From: Achromobacter spanius
GTDB taxonomy: Bacteria > Pseudomonadota > Gammaproteobacteria > Burkholderiales > Burkholderiaceae_B
Assembly: GCF_002812705.1 (NCBI RefSeq)
Contig: NZ_CP025030.1
Location: 2,542,001 to 2,606,000, forward strand
DNA length: 64,000 nt
Direction: 5' to 3'
Shown here: positions 8,642 through 17,208 of the stretch, one piece after another
Numbering within the stretch: position 1 is the first letter of the stretch
How the letters are laid out: the number at the start of each line of letters is the position of its first letter
Notes under the pieces: generated by a model
The model's database searches: none
What the model saw: only the letters and a program-made list of their open reading frames with translations
Told to the model about the DNA's origin: nothing
Position numbers and translations under genes: made by a program

Positions 8642-9805
8642 CTATCGCCCCGCCACACACGGTCGTGGATTTGCCGCTTCAGCCCGCGCGATCCCCGCCG
8701 TCAGGGCAAGGCAGGCAAAAATAGCCACCGCGTAATTGGCGGTCAGATGCTCCATCAACAGTCCGAAGACGGCGGCCCCGGCGGTCTGACCGATCGCAAG
8801 CGCCAGGAAGGCGATCGTCACGCCCGTGGCGGGCCGGTCGGGCAGCGCCTGGACGCCCCATAGCAGATAGACGCCGGTAAGCATGATGTAGGCCGCGCCA
8901 AACAGAAGGCCGCCGCCAAGGGTCAGGGCCGCCGAGGTGTCTGCGATGCCGATCATGAGAATGCCTGCTGCCATGGCCGCCAGGAATACGTGGTGGACGC
9001 GGTCCATGCCGAAGCGCGCAATCAGATGCCCTGCGCTCGCGCCCGCGATACCGGCTGCTCCAATGGCGATCCACAGCAGGCCCGCGCCCGCGCTGTTCCA
9101 GTCGAGCCGTAGCGCGACAAGCTGTGCCCCGAAGGACCAGATCGCGGTGCTGGCCGCGCCGGTCAGGAAGGCGGCGGCGATCAAACGCCGCAGCTCGCCG
9201 TTAAGGGACGGTAAGCCATGGGTATTGTTCGTGACTGTCTGGGAACCTCGCGGCAGGGTAAGCGCCGCCGCGAACGCCAGGCCGACCGCCGCGACCGCAA
9301 AGCCCGAGTAAGCCAGGCGCCATTGATCTCCCATCATCAGCGCCACGGGGCCGGACAGCACCACGCCCGCGCCTGTCCCGGCGTTGATGACGGTGTTGGT
9401 GGCGTTCTGCCGGTCCGGCTTGACCGCTGCCGTCACGGCCGCGGCCAAGGGGGGCGAGGCCAGTCCCGTGCTGGACCCAGCCAGCATCACCGCGCCCGCC
9501 AGCCAGGGTGCCGAGGGCGCGGCGGCGATGCCGGCCATGCCCGCCGCCGCGATCAGGGCCGCGACGATGGCGACAGCGCGGGGGCCGACGCGCTCGGTCA
9601 GATAGGCCGACAGCGCGATAGCGATGCAATAGCCCAGAAAAGCCCCGCCCGAGATCAAGCCGCTTAACGTTGACGACAAAGACAGTTCAGCGTCGACCTG
9701 CGGCAGGAACAAGCCGAAGGCGAAACGGGCAAAGCCGTAGCAGACGGCGATCAGCGCAAAGCCCGTTGCGCCCAGGGTAGCGGCGGGACTCAGCGCAAGA
9801 CTCAT
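8642..9805 (-). CDS. MFS transporter (YbfB/YjiJ type)
   Basis: A 387-residue, about 12-helix major facilitator, hydrophobic throughout. The N-terminal YGFARFAFGLFLP and LTERVGPRAV (the A-motif region between helices 2 and 3) resemble YbfB/YjiJ-like permeases. Substrate unknown; efflux is plausible because the preceding gene is a TetR repressor. The ATG overlaps the TetR stop (ATGA), so both are co-transcribed under the palindrome at 10341-10360. Confidence 0.88.
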   Translation of the reverse strand: MSLALSPAATLGATGFALIAVCYGFARFAFGLFLPQVDAELSLSSTLSGLISGGAFLGYCIAIALSAYLTERVGPRAVAIVAALIAAAGMAGIAAAPSAPWLAGAVMLAGSSTGLASPPLAAAVTAAVKPDRQNATNTVINAGTGAGVVLSGPVALMMGDQWRLAYSGFAVAAVGLAFAAALTLPRGSQTVTNNTHGLPSLNGELRRLIAAAFLTGAASTAIWSFGAQLVALRLDWNSAGAGLLWIAIGAAGIAGASAGHLIARFGMDRVHHVFLAAMAAGILMIGIADTSAALTLGGGLLFGAAYIMLTGVYLLWGVQALPDRPATGVTIAFLALAIGQTAGAAVFGLLMEHLTANYAVAIFACLALTAGIARAEAANPRPCVAGR

Positions 9806-10332
9806 TGCCGTGCCCGTTCAACCAGGGCGATGGCGGCCAAACGTGCGGCCTTCACGGATTTTGCGCCGCGATAGATGGCGGCGGCTGTCGCGCCCTCGAA
9901 CAACACCAGGATCTGTTCGGCCAGCACCGGGTCGCTGCGGCCCCCGATTTCCGCCGAGACGACTTCCCGAATTTTTCGCCAGAACGCGGCCTTGTGCGCG
10001 GACACCGCATCGGCAATTTCCGGCGTGTCGCCACCGGTTTCCGCGTAGGCACGCAAGAACAGACAACCCAGGTTGTCCTCGGTTTTCATCCAGTTTTCCA
10101 GCGCCTTGAAGATCGCGTCGACGCTGCTTGCCGCTTGGATCTGCGCAAAGAACCGTTTGTCGCGCTCGGTGAGCACGGCGGCGATCAGCGCCGTTTTGCT
10201 GCCGACATGCTTGTAGAGCGTTCGGCTTGACATGCCGGCACCCTGGGTCAATTGGTCCATGCCGGTGGCCGTGAAGCCGTGTCGGTTGAAAAGCTGCTCC
10301 GCCGTGGAGATCAGTTGTGTCTTGGTATCCAT
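9802..10332 (-). CDS. TetR-family transcriptional repressor
   Basis: A 176-residue protein. The N-terminal TetR helix-turn-helix (about 5-50) includes FNRHGFTATGMDQLTQGAG and SSRTLYKHVGSKTALIAA. The C-terminal ligand domain is helical and resembles TetR_C of small-molecule-responsive repressors. It overlaps the MFS gene by 4 nt. A near-perfect palindrome begins 8 nt upstream of its start, suggesting autorepression of the tetR-MFS unit. Confidence 0.92.
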   Translation of the reverse strand: MDTKTQLISTAEQLFNRHGFTATGMDQLTQGAGMSSRTLYKHVGSKTALIAAVLTERDKRFFAQIQAASSVDAIFKALENWMKTEDNLGCLFLRAYAETGGDTPEIADAVSAHKAAFWRKIREVVSAEIGGRSDPVLAEQILVLFEGATAAAIYRGAKSVKAARLAAIALVERARQ

Positions 10333-10340
10333 GCGTCCAA

Positions 10341-10360
10341 TGTAAAACGGTCGTTTTACA
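10341..10360. promoter_or_regulatory. TetR operator palindrome
   Basis: TGTAAAACG-GT-CGTTTTACA: 9-bp arms with a 2-bp centre, immediately upstream of the tetR start at 10332. Length and symmetry are typical of TetR-family operators. It is the only such site seen in this region. Confidence 0.8.
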
Positions 10361-10403
10361 CTGTCAATTCACGCGGCGGCCGCGCTTTTTTTGCTTGGCG
10401 CTG

Positions 10404-11321
10404 TCAGGCCTTGCGCGCCAGAGCCAGGCCCGCGTGCGGCGCGGACGCGAACAGGATTGAGCCGCTGGTCGATTCCGTGCAGAACAGCGTGCGTCTGTCT
10501 TCGCCGCCAAAGGCAAGATTGGTGGTGGACGCGCCCGTGACGCTGCGCCAGACGATGCTGGGTTCGGCGCGATGATTCAACAGCCAGACGTAGCCCAGCC
10601 CGGGGTTGCAGACTAGCAGGTTGCCTTCGGTGTCGACGGCCAGGCCATCGGGGCCGCTGGGGCCGTAAGACGTAAAGAACTGGCTGACCTTGCTGACGCT
10701 GCCATCGGGCAGCAAGGGCACGCGCCATACGCAATTGCCACGCGTGACCGCCAGGTACAGCACGCGCTCGTCAGGGGACAACGCCACGCCATTCGGGCTG
10801 GGTACGTTATCCAACAATTGGTCTAGCTGGCCGTTGGGCCGCAGTCGGTACAGCCGGCCGCCGGGATCATGCAGCCCGCTTTGGCCCTGGTCGGTGAAGT
10901 ACAGGTTGCCCTGTGTGTCGAAGATCAGGTCATTGACGCCCTTGAAGCGTTCGCTGTTGCGGCGTTCCAGATAGGGCGTGACGGCGCCGGTCGCGATGTC
11001 CAGCGCCATCAGCCCGTTCTTGTAGTCGGTGATGAGCAGGCGGCCAGCGTCAAGAAACTTCATGCCGTTGGGTTCGCCGTCGTACTCGGCCACCAACGAC
11101 CATTCACGGTCTGGCGTGATCCGGAACACGCGGCCCCAGGGGATGTCCGTGACGTACAGGTTGCCGGACTCGTCAAAGACCGGCCCTTCAAGAAAGGAGT
11201 CGACCGGCATGCCGCCGCGATTGGCGTCTGCCCAGGCGCTGCGGCGGGGGCGGCGCAAGTGATCGGGCATGGCCGACCAGACCTGAAGGTCAACGACTTC
11301 GGGGGCGTGCAAGCAGAACAT
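10404..11321 (-). CDS. SMP-30/gluconolactonase-family lactonase
   Basis: A 305-residue beta-propeller of the SMP-30/gluconolactonase/LRE family. Features are EGPVFDESGNLYVTDIPWGRVFRI near residues 40-65 (metal-ligand Glu in EGP), GVNDLIFDTQGNLYFTD in the middle and PSPNGVALSPDERVLY. These enzymes hydrolyse lactones with a divalent metal. The ATG at 11321 has AGGAGG 8 nt upstream; the frame continues to 11381 without support. It is the last gene of the ten-gene operon beginning at 20077. A lactonase fits the polycarboxylate pathway suggested by its neighbours. Confidence 0.85.
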   Translation of the reverse strand: MFCLHAPEVVDLQVWSAMPDHLRRPRRSAWADANRGGMPVDSFLEGPVFDESGNLYVTDIPWGRVFRITPDREWSLVAEYDGEPNGMKFLDAGRLLITDYKNGLMALDIATGAVTPYLERRNSERFKGVNDLIFDTQGNLYFTDQGQSGLHDPGGRLYRLRPNGQLDQLLDNVPSPNGVALSPDERVLYLAVTRGNCVWRVPLLPDGSVSKVSQFFTSYGPSGPDGLAVDTEGNLLVCNPGLGYVWLLNHRAEPSIVWRSVTGASTTNLAFGGEDRRTLFCTESTSGSILFASAPHAGLALARKA

Positions 11322-11338
11322 GGCGAATCCTCCTGGGT

Positions 11339-12337
11339 TTACTTGGCGTCGAAGCCGATGCTGCGGACCACCTTGCCCCACATCTGGCCGCTATCGGCCA
11401 GGATGCCGCGGAACTCCGTGGCGTTGGCGGCGCGTGGCTCCGCGCCCATCTTGGTAGCGAACGTCTTCATCTCTTCCGAGGCCATGGCGGTAGCGATCTC
11501 GCGTTGCAGTCGCTCGGTGACTTCCGGGGGCGTGCCCTTCGGCACCCACAGGCCGGTCCAGTTGACCACGCCAAAGTCCTTCACGCCCGCCTCGGCAAAG
11601 GTGGGCACGTCGGGCAACACCGGCAGGCGCTTGTCGCCGCTGACGGCCAAGAGCTTTAGCTGGCCGCCTTGCACCGGTCCCATGACGCCGGTGGTGGACG
11701 CAAACTGAAAATCAATCACCTTGCCCAGCACGGCCTGGGTGGCCTCGGCCGCGCCCTTGAACGGCACGTGCATGAACTTCACGCCGGTTGCCAGGCCCAG
11801 CGCTTCCGCCGCGAAATGCGGGGTGGTGCCTGGCCCGCCCGATCCGTACGTAATCATGTTGGGTTTGGCGCGGGCTTGCGCGATCAGGTCGCCCAGTGTG
11901 CGGCTGGTGCTGTCGGCCGACACGGCCAAGGCCATGGGGGCGAAGACAAAGGCCGACACGGGTTGCAGATCCTCTGCGGGATCAAACGGCAGTTTCTTGA
12001 AGATGTACGGCAGCAGGGAGTACGTGGTGTCGTTGGCCACCAGCGTGTAGCCGTCTGGCGTTGCGCGCGCGACCTGGCTCACGCCGATGGTGCCGGTGGC
12101 GCCGGGCTTGTTTTCCACAACGAAGCTCTGCCCGGTCTGGCTGGACAGCATTTGCGCCATCTTGCGCGTGGCCACATCAACCGCGCCGCCCGGCCCGTAC
12201 GGCACCACGATGCGCACCGGCCGGTTAGGCCAGGCGTCGGCCGCGTGCGAGACGGACGCGCCCAGCAGCGGGGCGGCGAAGGCCATGATCAATGCCGCGG
12301 TCTTGCGACGCGCGTAGGGGTGGGTAAGAAATGTCAT
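11339..12337 (-). CDS. Bug-family solute-binding protein
   Basis: A 332-residue periplasmic binding protein. The signal peptide ends near SHAADAWP; the ATG at 12337 has GGAGGAAG upstream and replaces a longer frame start at 12391. Family segments are VVPYGPGGAVDVATR, VVENKPGATGTIG, VPFKGAAEATQAV and PDVPTFAEAG. It lacks the usual LxGGQ after the KG motif, having VLGKVIDFQF instead. It is one of three consecutive Bug genes in this operon. Confidence 0.93.
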   Translation of the reverse strand: MTFLTHPYARRKTAALIMAFAAPLLGASVSHAADAWPNRPVRIVVPYGPGGAVDVATRKMAQMLSSQTGQSFVVENKPGATGTIGVSQVARATPDGYTLVANDTTYSLLPYIFKKLPFDPAEDLQPVSAFVFAPMALAVSADSTSRTLGDLIAQARAKPNMITYGSGGPGTTPHFAAEALGLATGVKFMHVPFKGAAEATQAVLGKVIDFQFASTTGVMGPVQGGQLKLLAVSGDKRLPVLPDVPTFAEAGVKDFGVVNWTGLWVPKGTPPEVTERLQREIATAMASEEMKTFATKMGAEPRAANATEFRGILADSGQMWGKVVRSIGFDAK

Positions 12338-12394
12338 TTGTCTTCCTCCGAATGTATGTTTTTTACTTGTGTATTTTCGATGGCTGGGCATGGC

Positions 12395-13369
12395 TCAATC
12401 TGCCTTCAGCCCCAGGTTCTCGGCCAGCTTGCGATTCGCATCGATCTCGCTGGCCAGTTGCGCGTTGAAGTCGTTGCCGCAAGTTTGGCGTGCCTGCATG
12501 CCTAGCGCGTCCAGACTCTTGGCGGTGGCGGGCGCGCGGGCGAAATCCCGGGCCACTTGCTCCAACTTTTCGCGTACATCTTGCGGCAGGCCTGCCGGCG
12601 CAAGCACGCCATACCATGCGTCGGCGGTGTACCCGTGGACGCCCGCCTCGTCGAAGGTGGGCACTTGCGGTAGCTGTGGCAGGCGTTGGGGCGCGGCCAC
12701 CGCCAGCGCGGTCAGCTTGCCGGATTCCACTTGCGGCAGTACCGAACCCAGCGTGGCCAGCGAGCTATCGACTTGTCCTCCCAGCAGGTCGGCAATGGCC
12801 TGCGACGCGCCCTTGTAGGGGATGTGGTTCATGGACGTCTGCGTCAGGTTCAGGAATTGCGCCGTGGCGAAATGCCCCGAACTGCCGGCGCCCGGCGTGG
12901 CGTACGTAATGCGGCCAGGCTCCGCGCGCACCTTTGCCAGAAATGCGTCCAGTGTCTTGACGGGCAGGGCGGGACCCACGACCAGTACCGTCGGGCTGAC
13001 CGCTACCGCGCAGACGGGGGTGAACGAGCGCAAGGCGTCAAATTTGACGCGACTGCTGTATAAGGCGGGGATCATGGTGTGGTTGGTTGCGCCCACCAGC
13101 AGCGTGTAGCCGTCAGGCGCGGCTTTGGTCACGGCTTCGGCGGCAAGAATGGTGTTGGCGCCGGGTTTGTTTTCCACCACGAAACTCTGTCCCAGTGCCT
13201 GCGCGGCATAGGCGGCGAAGGCGCGCGCGACGACGTCGGTCGGCCCGCCGGGGGAAAAGCCGACAACGATACGCACCGGGCGATCGGGATAGGCGGCGTG
13301 GGCGGTTTGGGAGGGTTGGGCGAAGGTCGCCGCAACAGCAAGCGAGAGGCTGACAAAGGTCTTGTTCAT
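12395..13369 (-). CDS. Bug-family solute-binding protein
   Basis: A 324-residue protein with a Sec signal (MNKTFVSLSLAVAATFA, cleavage near AHA). VVGFSPGGPTDVVAR, VVENKPGANTILA, IPYKGASQAIADLLGGQ and PQVPTFDEAG appear in family order. It is the middle of three consecutive Bug genes, 57 nt before the next and 41 nt after the previous. The three differ clearly in sequence, so they are not recent duplicates. Confidence 0.93.
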   Translation of the reverse strand: MNKTFVSLSLAVAATFAQPSQTAHAAYPDRPVRIVVGFSPGGPTDVVARAFAAYAAQALGQSFVVENKPGANTILAAEAVTKAAPDGYTLLVGATNHTMIPALYSSRVKFDALRSFTPVCAVAVSPTVLVVGPALPVKTLDAFLAKVRAEPGRITYATPGAGSSGHFATAQFLNLTQTSMNHIPYKGASQAIADLLGGQVDSSLATLGSVLPQVESGKLTALAVAAPQRLPQLPQVPTFDEAGVHGYTADAWYGVLAPAGLPQDVREKLEQVARDFARAPATAKSLDALGMQARQTCGNDFNAQLASEIDANRKLAENLGLKAD

Positions 13370-13410
13370 GAGAACTTCCTTGTGCTAACGGGGCGTGGGG
13401 GCGCGCCGGG

Positions 13411-14388
13411 TTATTCCTTGGTGATGCCGGCTTTGGCCAAAATGCTGGCCGAGCGTTGCATCTGTTCGTCCAGAAAGGTGCGGAACTCGCCACTTGACGA
13501 GCCCACCGGCCGTGCGCCCAGGTCTTCCAGGCTGCGGCGTACGCCAGGGTCCTGAAGCGTGGCGCGAAGTTCCTGCTCGATACGCGCGGCTACCTCGGCA
13601 GGAAGTCCCGCGGGTGCGAGTACGCCGTTCCATTCATAGACCGCGTACTGCGCTATGCCGCTTTCGGCCACGGTGGGAACGTCGGGCAGCGCGGCGACGC
13701 GCTCGGTAGAGGTCACCGCCAACGCGCGTAGCTTGCCGGCCTTGACCAAGGGGTAGGACGCCGCCATGTTGCTGAACATCATGTCCGTCTGGCCACCCAT
13801 CAGATCGGTGAGCGCGGGTGCGCCGCCCTTGTACGGAATGTGCGTCAGCGCAATCCGGTTGCCCTGCGCAAACCAGGCTGCCGCAATGTGCTGGGCCGTG
13901 CCCTGGCCGGGCGTGGCATAGGTCAGGTGACCCGAGCGGGCCGCGTCGGTCAGTTCTTCAATGCGTTGATACGGCGCCTTGACCGGCACGACCAGCAGAG
14001 TTGGCGTCAGGCTCACTAACGAAATTGCTTGAAAGTCGCGCTTGCTGTCATAGCTCAGCGTCCTGTAAACGGACGGGTTGATGGCGAAGGCCGTGGCGTC
14101 GTAGAGCAGCGTGTAGCCATCGGCGGGGGCATGCGCGACATTGGCTGCGCCGATGGTGCCGCTGGCACCGGGGCGGTTTTCCACTACGACGGTTTGGCCC
14201 AGGCGTGCGCCCAGCTTTACCGCAACCAGGCGCGCCTGTGCGTCGGCGGCGCCGCCCGCGGAATAGGGCACCACCAGTTTTACGGGGCGTTCCGGGTACT
14301 GCGCCAAGGCGGTGCTGGTGCCTAGCGTCAGGGCGGCCGAAAAAAGCGCAAGGGCAGGGGTACGGATAAGCGTACGGATCGTATTCAC
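13411..14388 (-). CDS. Bug-family solute-binding protein
   Basis: A 325-residue protein with a signal peptide ending near ALAQ (residues 27-30). VVPYSAGGAADAQAR has Ala in place of the usual Pro before GG. VVENRPGASGTIG, IPYKGGAPALTDLMGGQ and PDVPTVAESG follow. It is the first of the three-Bug run, 72 nt downstream of the cyclase gene in the same operon. Confidence 0.93.
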   Translation of the reverse strand: MNTIRTLIRTPALALFSAALTLGTSTALAQYPERPVKLVVPYSAGGAADAQARLVAVKLGARLGQTVVVENRPGASGTIGAANVAHAPADGYTLLYDATAFAINPSVYRTLSYDSKRDFQAISLVSLTPTLLVVPVKAPYQRIEELTDAARSGHLTYATPGQGTAQHIAAAWFAQGNRIALTHIPYKGGAPALTDLMGGQTDMMFSNMAASYPLVKAGKLRALAVTSTERVAALPDVPTVAESGIAQYAVYEWNGVLAPAGLPAEVAARIEQELRATLQDPGVRRSLEDLGARPVGSSSGEFRTFLDEQMQRSASILAKAGITKE

Positions 14389-14460
14389 GAGTTGTCTCCT
14401 TCGTGCATGGTTGGCTTGCGTCCTGTGCCGGCCGCTGTGCCTGGTAAGAAAATGGTGAGA

Positions 14461-15531
14461 TCAGACGGTGGCGATGGGGGTTGCGGGGGAACCTGCCGCG
14501 CCGGGCAGGCGCAGCGGGGGGGCGGTAAGCAGGAAGCGATGGCGGCGGTGTGCACGCAACCATCGCGCAAGCGGCGTCAGCCACCACAGTTCACCTAGAT
14601 GAATGCCGTTCTTGAACAGGCAGTGTTCATGCAGCGGTAGTCGGGGGCGGCGCAAGGGCGTGGAGGCCCCACTCAGGTTCACCGCTTGCACCAGCTCCAC
14701 CGCAGGGTTGTCCGCGATCAAGCAGGCCAGGCGCGAATCGACGATCCAATCCAGCAGTCGGGGGTCATTGCCGTCCAGGCCGGTGCCGCTTGCGTGCAGG
14801 CGCGCGACATCCGGTTGCCCGGCCATGGCCATCAGCATGTCGGCGAAACCGGTGTGCAGGCACACCATGTCGCCGGGTTCGATCACGACGCCATCGGCCT
14901 GCATGATGCGCATGAGTCGCTCATACCCGACGGCGGTGCGTTCGCGGCCGACATGCGCTTCCAGATCGATCAGCACCGCACGGCCCTGAACGCCGTGCTC
15001 GGCCAGGTTCTCAATGCCCAGCGCACTGGCGTTCGGGCCGGGATAGCGGGCCCAGTCAGCGCTTGCATGCGGGTCGGGGGACGCTGCCGTGATTTCCACT
15101 CCGGCCCGAAAGCCGTTGTAGAACACGGCCTCGGCCTGGCCGTCGCCATCGGCATCGAAGCGGCTGCCCATATGCGCCAAGCTGTCCCACTGGGTGGAGT
15201 ACTGCGTGTTCATCAGCAGCACGTCATCGCAAACCACGTCGGTAAGCAGCGGGTCTTCAGATGCGTAGGACCAGCAGTAGCCCTGCGCGCCGGCGCTCTT
15301 ACCGTCGCGCAACGTGGCGTAGCGCTGCGGGGGCAGTCGTCTGGGATTCAGCGCCATGCCGCCCGGCAAGTCGAGCGGTAGCGACAGGCAGAATGTTCTT
15401 CCCTCCTGAACTTCGGCAATGCCTTGCAGGACTTTGGCGCGCGTCACCAGGTTCATGCGGCCGCGCTGGTCGTCCGGGCCGAATTCGCCCCAATTGCTGC
15501 CGTCCGGCGCGTGCTTCCATCGTTGCGGCAT
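14461..15531 (-). CDS. cyclase-family metal-dependent hydrolase
   Basis: A 356-residue member of the putative cyclase family (kynurenine-formamidase-like fold). STQWDSLAHMG near residue 120 is the family metal-site segment, with Gln where KynB has His. DMVCLHTGFADM and the C-terminal HEHCLFKNGIHLGELWW are conserved in the family. Members act on amides, lactones or cyclic acids, so the reaction is unknown. The ATG at 15531 has AAGGAG upstream; the much longer frame to 15819 is a shadow of the dehydrogenase gene. It follows that gene by 11 nt. Confidence 0.85.
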   Translation of the reverse strand: MPQRWKHAPDGSNWGEFGPDDQRGRMNLVTRAKVLQGIAEVQEGRTFCLSLPLDLPGGMALNPRRLPPQRYATLRDGKSAGAQGYCWSYASEDPLLTDVVCDDVLLMNTQYSTQWDSLAHMGSRFDADGDGQAEAVFYNGFRAGVEITAASPDPHASADWARYPGPNASALGIENLAEHGVQGRAVLIDLEAHVGRERTAVGYERLMRIMQADGVVIEPGDMVCLHTGFADMLMAMAGQPDVARLHASGTGLDGNDPRLLDWIVDSRLACLIADNPAVELVQAVNLSGASTPLRRPRLPLHEHCLFKNGIHLGELWWLTPLARWLRAHRRHRFLLTAPPLRLPGAAGSPATPIATV

Positions 15532-15542
15532 GATGCGGCTCC

Positions 15543-16490
15543 TTAGGCTGCGCTGGTGCTGCGGGCCAACACCGCCAGCACATTGCGCGCCGCCGCCACG
15601 CCCATGTTGACGTAGGCGGCGCGGGTCACCCCGCCGATGTGCGGGCTGAGGATGATGCGCGCTTCCTCTTGGAAGGGGTGGCCCGCTGCCATGGGTTCGA
15701 CGGCGAAGCTGTCCAGGCCGGCGGCGGCCACCTGGCCGGAACGCACGGCGGCCAGCAGCGCGCCTTCGTCCACCAGACCGCCTCGGGCGGTGTTCACCAG
15801 GATGACGCCGGGCCGGCACTGCGCCAGCGTGTCGGCGTTGAGCAGGCCACGGTTCTCATCGGTTAGCGGGCAATGCAGCGAGATGGCGTCGGCTTCCTGC
15901 CAGAGCTGTTGCAAGGGCACCGCGTCGATGTAGGCGGGCAGGTCTTGCGCATAGGGATCATGGCCGATGACCCGCATGTTCATGCCGTGCGCCATGGCCG
16001 CGAAGCGCCGGCCGATGGCGCCCAGCCCGATCAAGCCGATGGTCTTGCCGTCCAGCTCCATGCTCTTGTGCGTGGACTTGTCCCAATGGCCGTCGCGCAT
16101 GCGCGCGTCCAGCGTCACCAGCGACTTGGCGCAGCCCAACAGCAGCGCCAGCGCTTGTTCGGCCACTGCGGCGGCATTGGCGCCCGCCGCCGCGACGACT
16201 TCGATGCCGCGTTGCGCGGCGGCGGCCTTGTCGATGGTGTCGGTGCCGCTGCCGTGTTTGGAGATCACGCGCAAGGACGGCGCGGCGTCCATCGCGGCGG
16301 TGCCGACCTTGCTGTAGCGCACGATGATGGCCACGGGGTCGTGCTGGCGGCACAGGGTAACGATGTCGTCTTCGGTGGGTGTCTTGCCCGCATAGACGAT
16401 GTTGAAGCCCTCCAACAGCGCCAGGGCCTCGGGGGCCAGGTCGGCGGCGGTGACGAGCAACGCCGGCTTTGGGGCGGCAGCGTGGTTCAC
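15543..16490 (-). CDS. hydroxyacid dehydrogenase (phosphoglycerate dehydrogenase-like)
   Basis: A 315-residue NAD-dependent D-2-hydroxyacid dehydrogenase. The Rossmann motif GLIGLGAIGRRFAAMAHG, NTARGGLVDEGAL with the catalytic Arg, and LSPHIGG with the catalytic His are present; there is no ACT domain, so it is not a full SerA. I chose the GTG at 16488-16490: it overlaps the preceding stop (GTGA) and has GGAGAG upstream. It is translationally coupled to the RraA-like gene, which could supply a 2-oxo acid product as substrate. Confidence 0.87.
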   Translation of the reverse strand: MNHAAAPKPALLVTAADLAPEALALLEGFNIVYAGKTPTEDDIVTLCRQHDPVAIIVRYSKVGTAAMDAAPSLRVISKHGSGTDTIDKAAAAQRGIEVVAAAGANAAAVAEQALALLLGCAKSLVTLDARMRDGHWDKSTHKSMELDGKTIGLIGLGAIGRRFAAMAHGMNMRVIGHDPYAQDLPAYIDAVPLQQLWQEADAISLHCPLTDENRGLLNADTLAQCRPGVILVNTARGGLVDEGALLAAVRSGQVAAAGLDSFAVEPMAAGHPFQEEARIILSPHIGGVTRAAYVNMGVAAARNVLAVLARSTSAA

Positions 16491-17170
16491 AGCGACTCTC
16501 CTTCCTTCAACACGCCGGCGCTGCGCAGGGCGGCCGTCAGCCACTTGGCTTCGGTGTCGCCGGCCTGGATGGCGGCGATGCGGGCGGCTTCGTCGCGCAC
16601 CTTCTTTTCGGCGGCGGGCAGCAGGCCTTCGATTTTTTCGCGTTCCACGACCACCAGGCCGTCGGCGTCGCCGATGATGAAGTCGCCGGCGTTGACGGTG
16701 ACGCCGCCTACCGACACGGGGTGGCCGATGCGGCCGGGCACGTTCTTGGTGGGGCCATTGGGGTTGGCGCCGGCCGCGAACACCGGGTAGCCCATCTCGA
16801 TGATTTCAGTGGTGTCGCGCGCCGCGCCGTCGATCACCACGCCGGCCAGTCCCAACTGACGGCAGGCGTTCATCATGATGGTGCCCATCAGCGCGGCGCT
16901 CAGATCGCCCTTGCCATCGATCACCAGCACGTCACCCGGTTTGGCCAGCGATATCGCGGCGTGAATCATCAGGTTGTCGCCGGGCCGCACTTCAACGGTA
17001 AACGCGGGGCCGGCCAGCTTCATGCCGGGGTCCAGCGGTCGGATCCGGCCATGCAGCGCGCCGCGTCGGCCGGCCACATCGGCGAGGATGGCGGGTTGCA
17101 ATTGCGCGGCGCGGCGCACGACATCGGCGTCGACGCGGGGAAAGTCTTTGATGATGTCCTGGTTTGCCAT
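16487..17170 (-). CDS. RraA-family protein, probable 4-carboxy-4-hydroxy-2-oxoadipate aldolase type
   Basis: A 227-residue RraA/HMG-CHA aldolase family protein. LAGVVIDGAARDTTEI contains D-G-x-x-R-D, where the Arg and Asp bind pyruvate and Mg in LigK/ProA-type aldolases, so it looks catalytically competent rather than an RNase E regulator. PGDVLVIDGKGDLSAALMG is the other conserved stretch. The ATG at 17170 has AGGAG upstream. With the LigI-like amidohydrolase three genes upstream, it recalls the lower part of the protocatechuate 4,5-cleavage pathway, but no dioxygenase is present. Confidence 0.83.
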   Translation of the reverse strand: MANQDIIKDFPRVDADVVRRAAQLQPAILADVAGRRGALHGRIRPLDPGMKLAGPAFTVEVRPGDNLMIHAAISLAKPGDVLVIDGKGDLSAALMGTIMMNACRQLGLAGVVIDGAARDTTEIIEMGYPVFAAGANPNGPTKNVPGRIGHPVSVGGVTVNAGDFIIGDADGLVVVEREKIEGLLPAAEKKVRDEAARIAAIQAGDTEAKWLTAALRSAGVLKEGESL

Positions 17171-17208
17171 GACGGCTCCTGTGTAAAGAATGCGGGGATG
17201 GGAATTTG

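Noticed and set aside
8407..8724. 105-codon + frame in the LysR-MFS gap
   Set aside because: It crosses the hairpin element and the antisense of the MFS C-terminus and has no motif.
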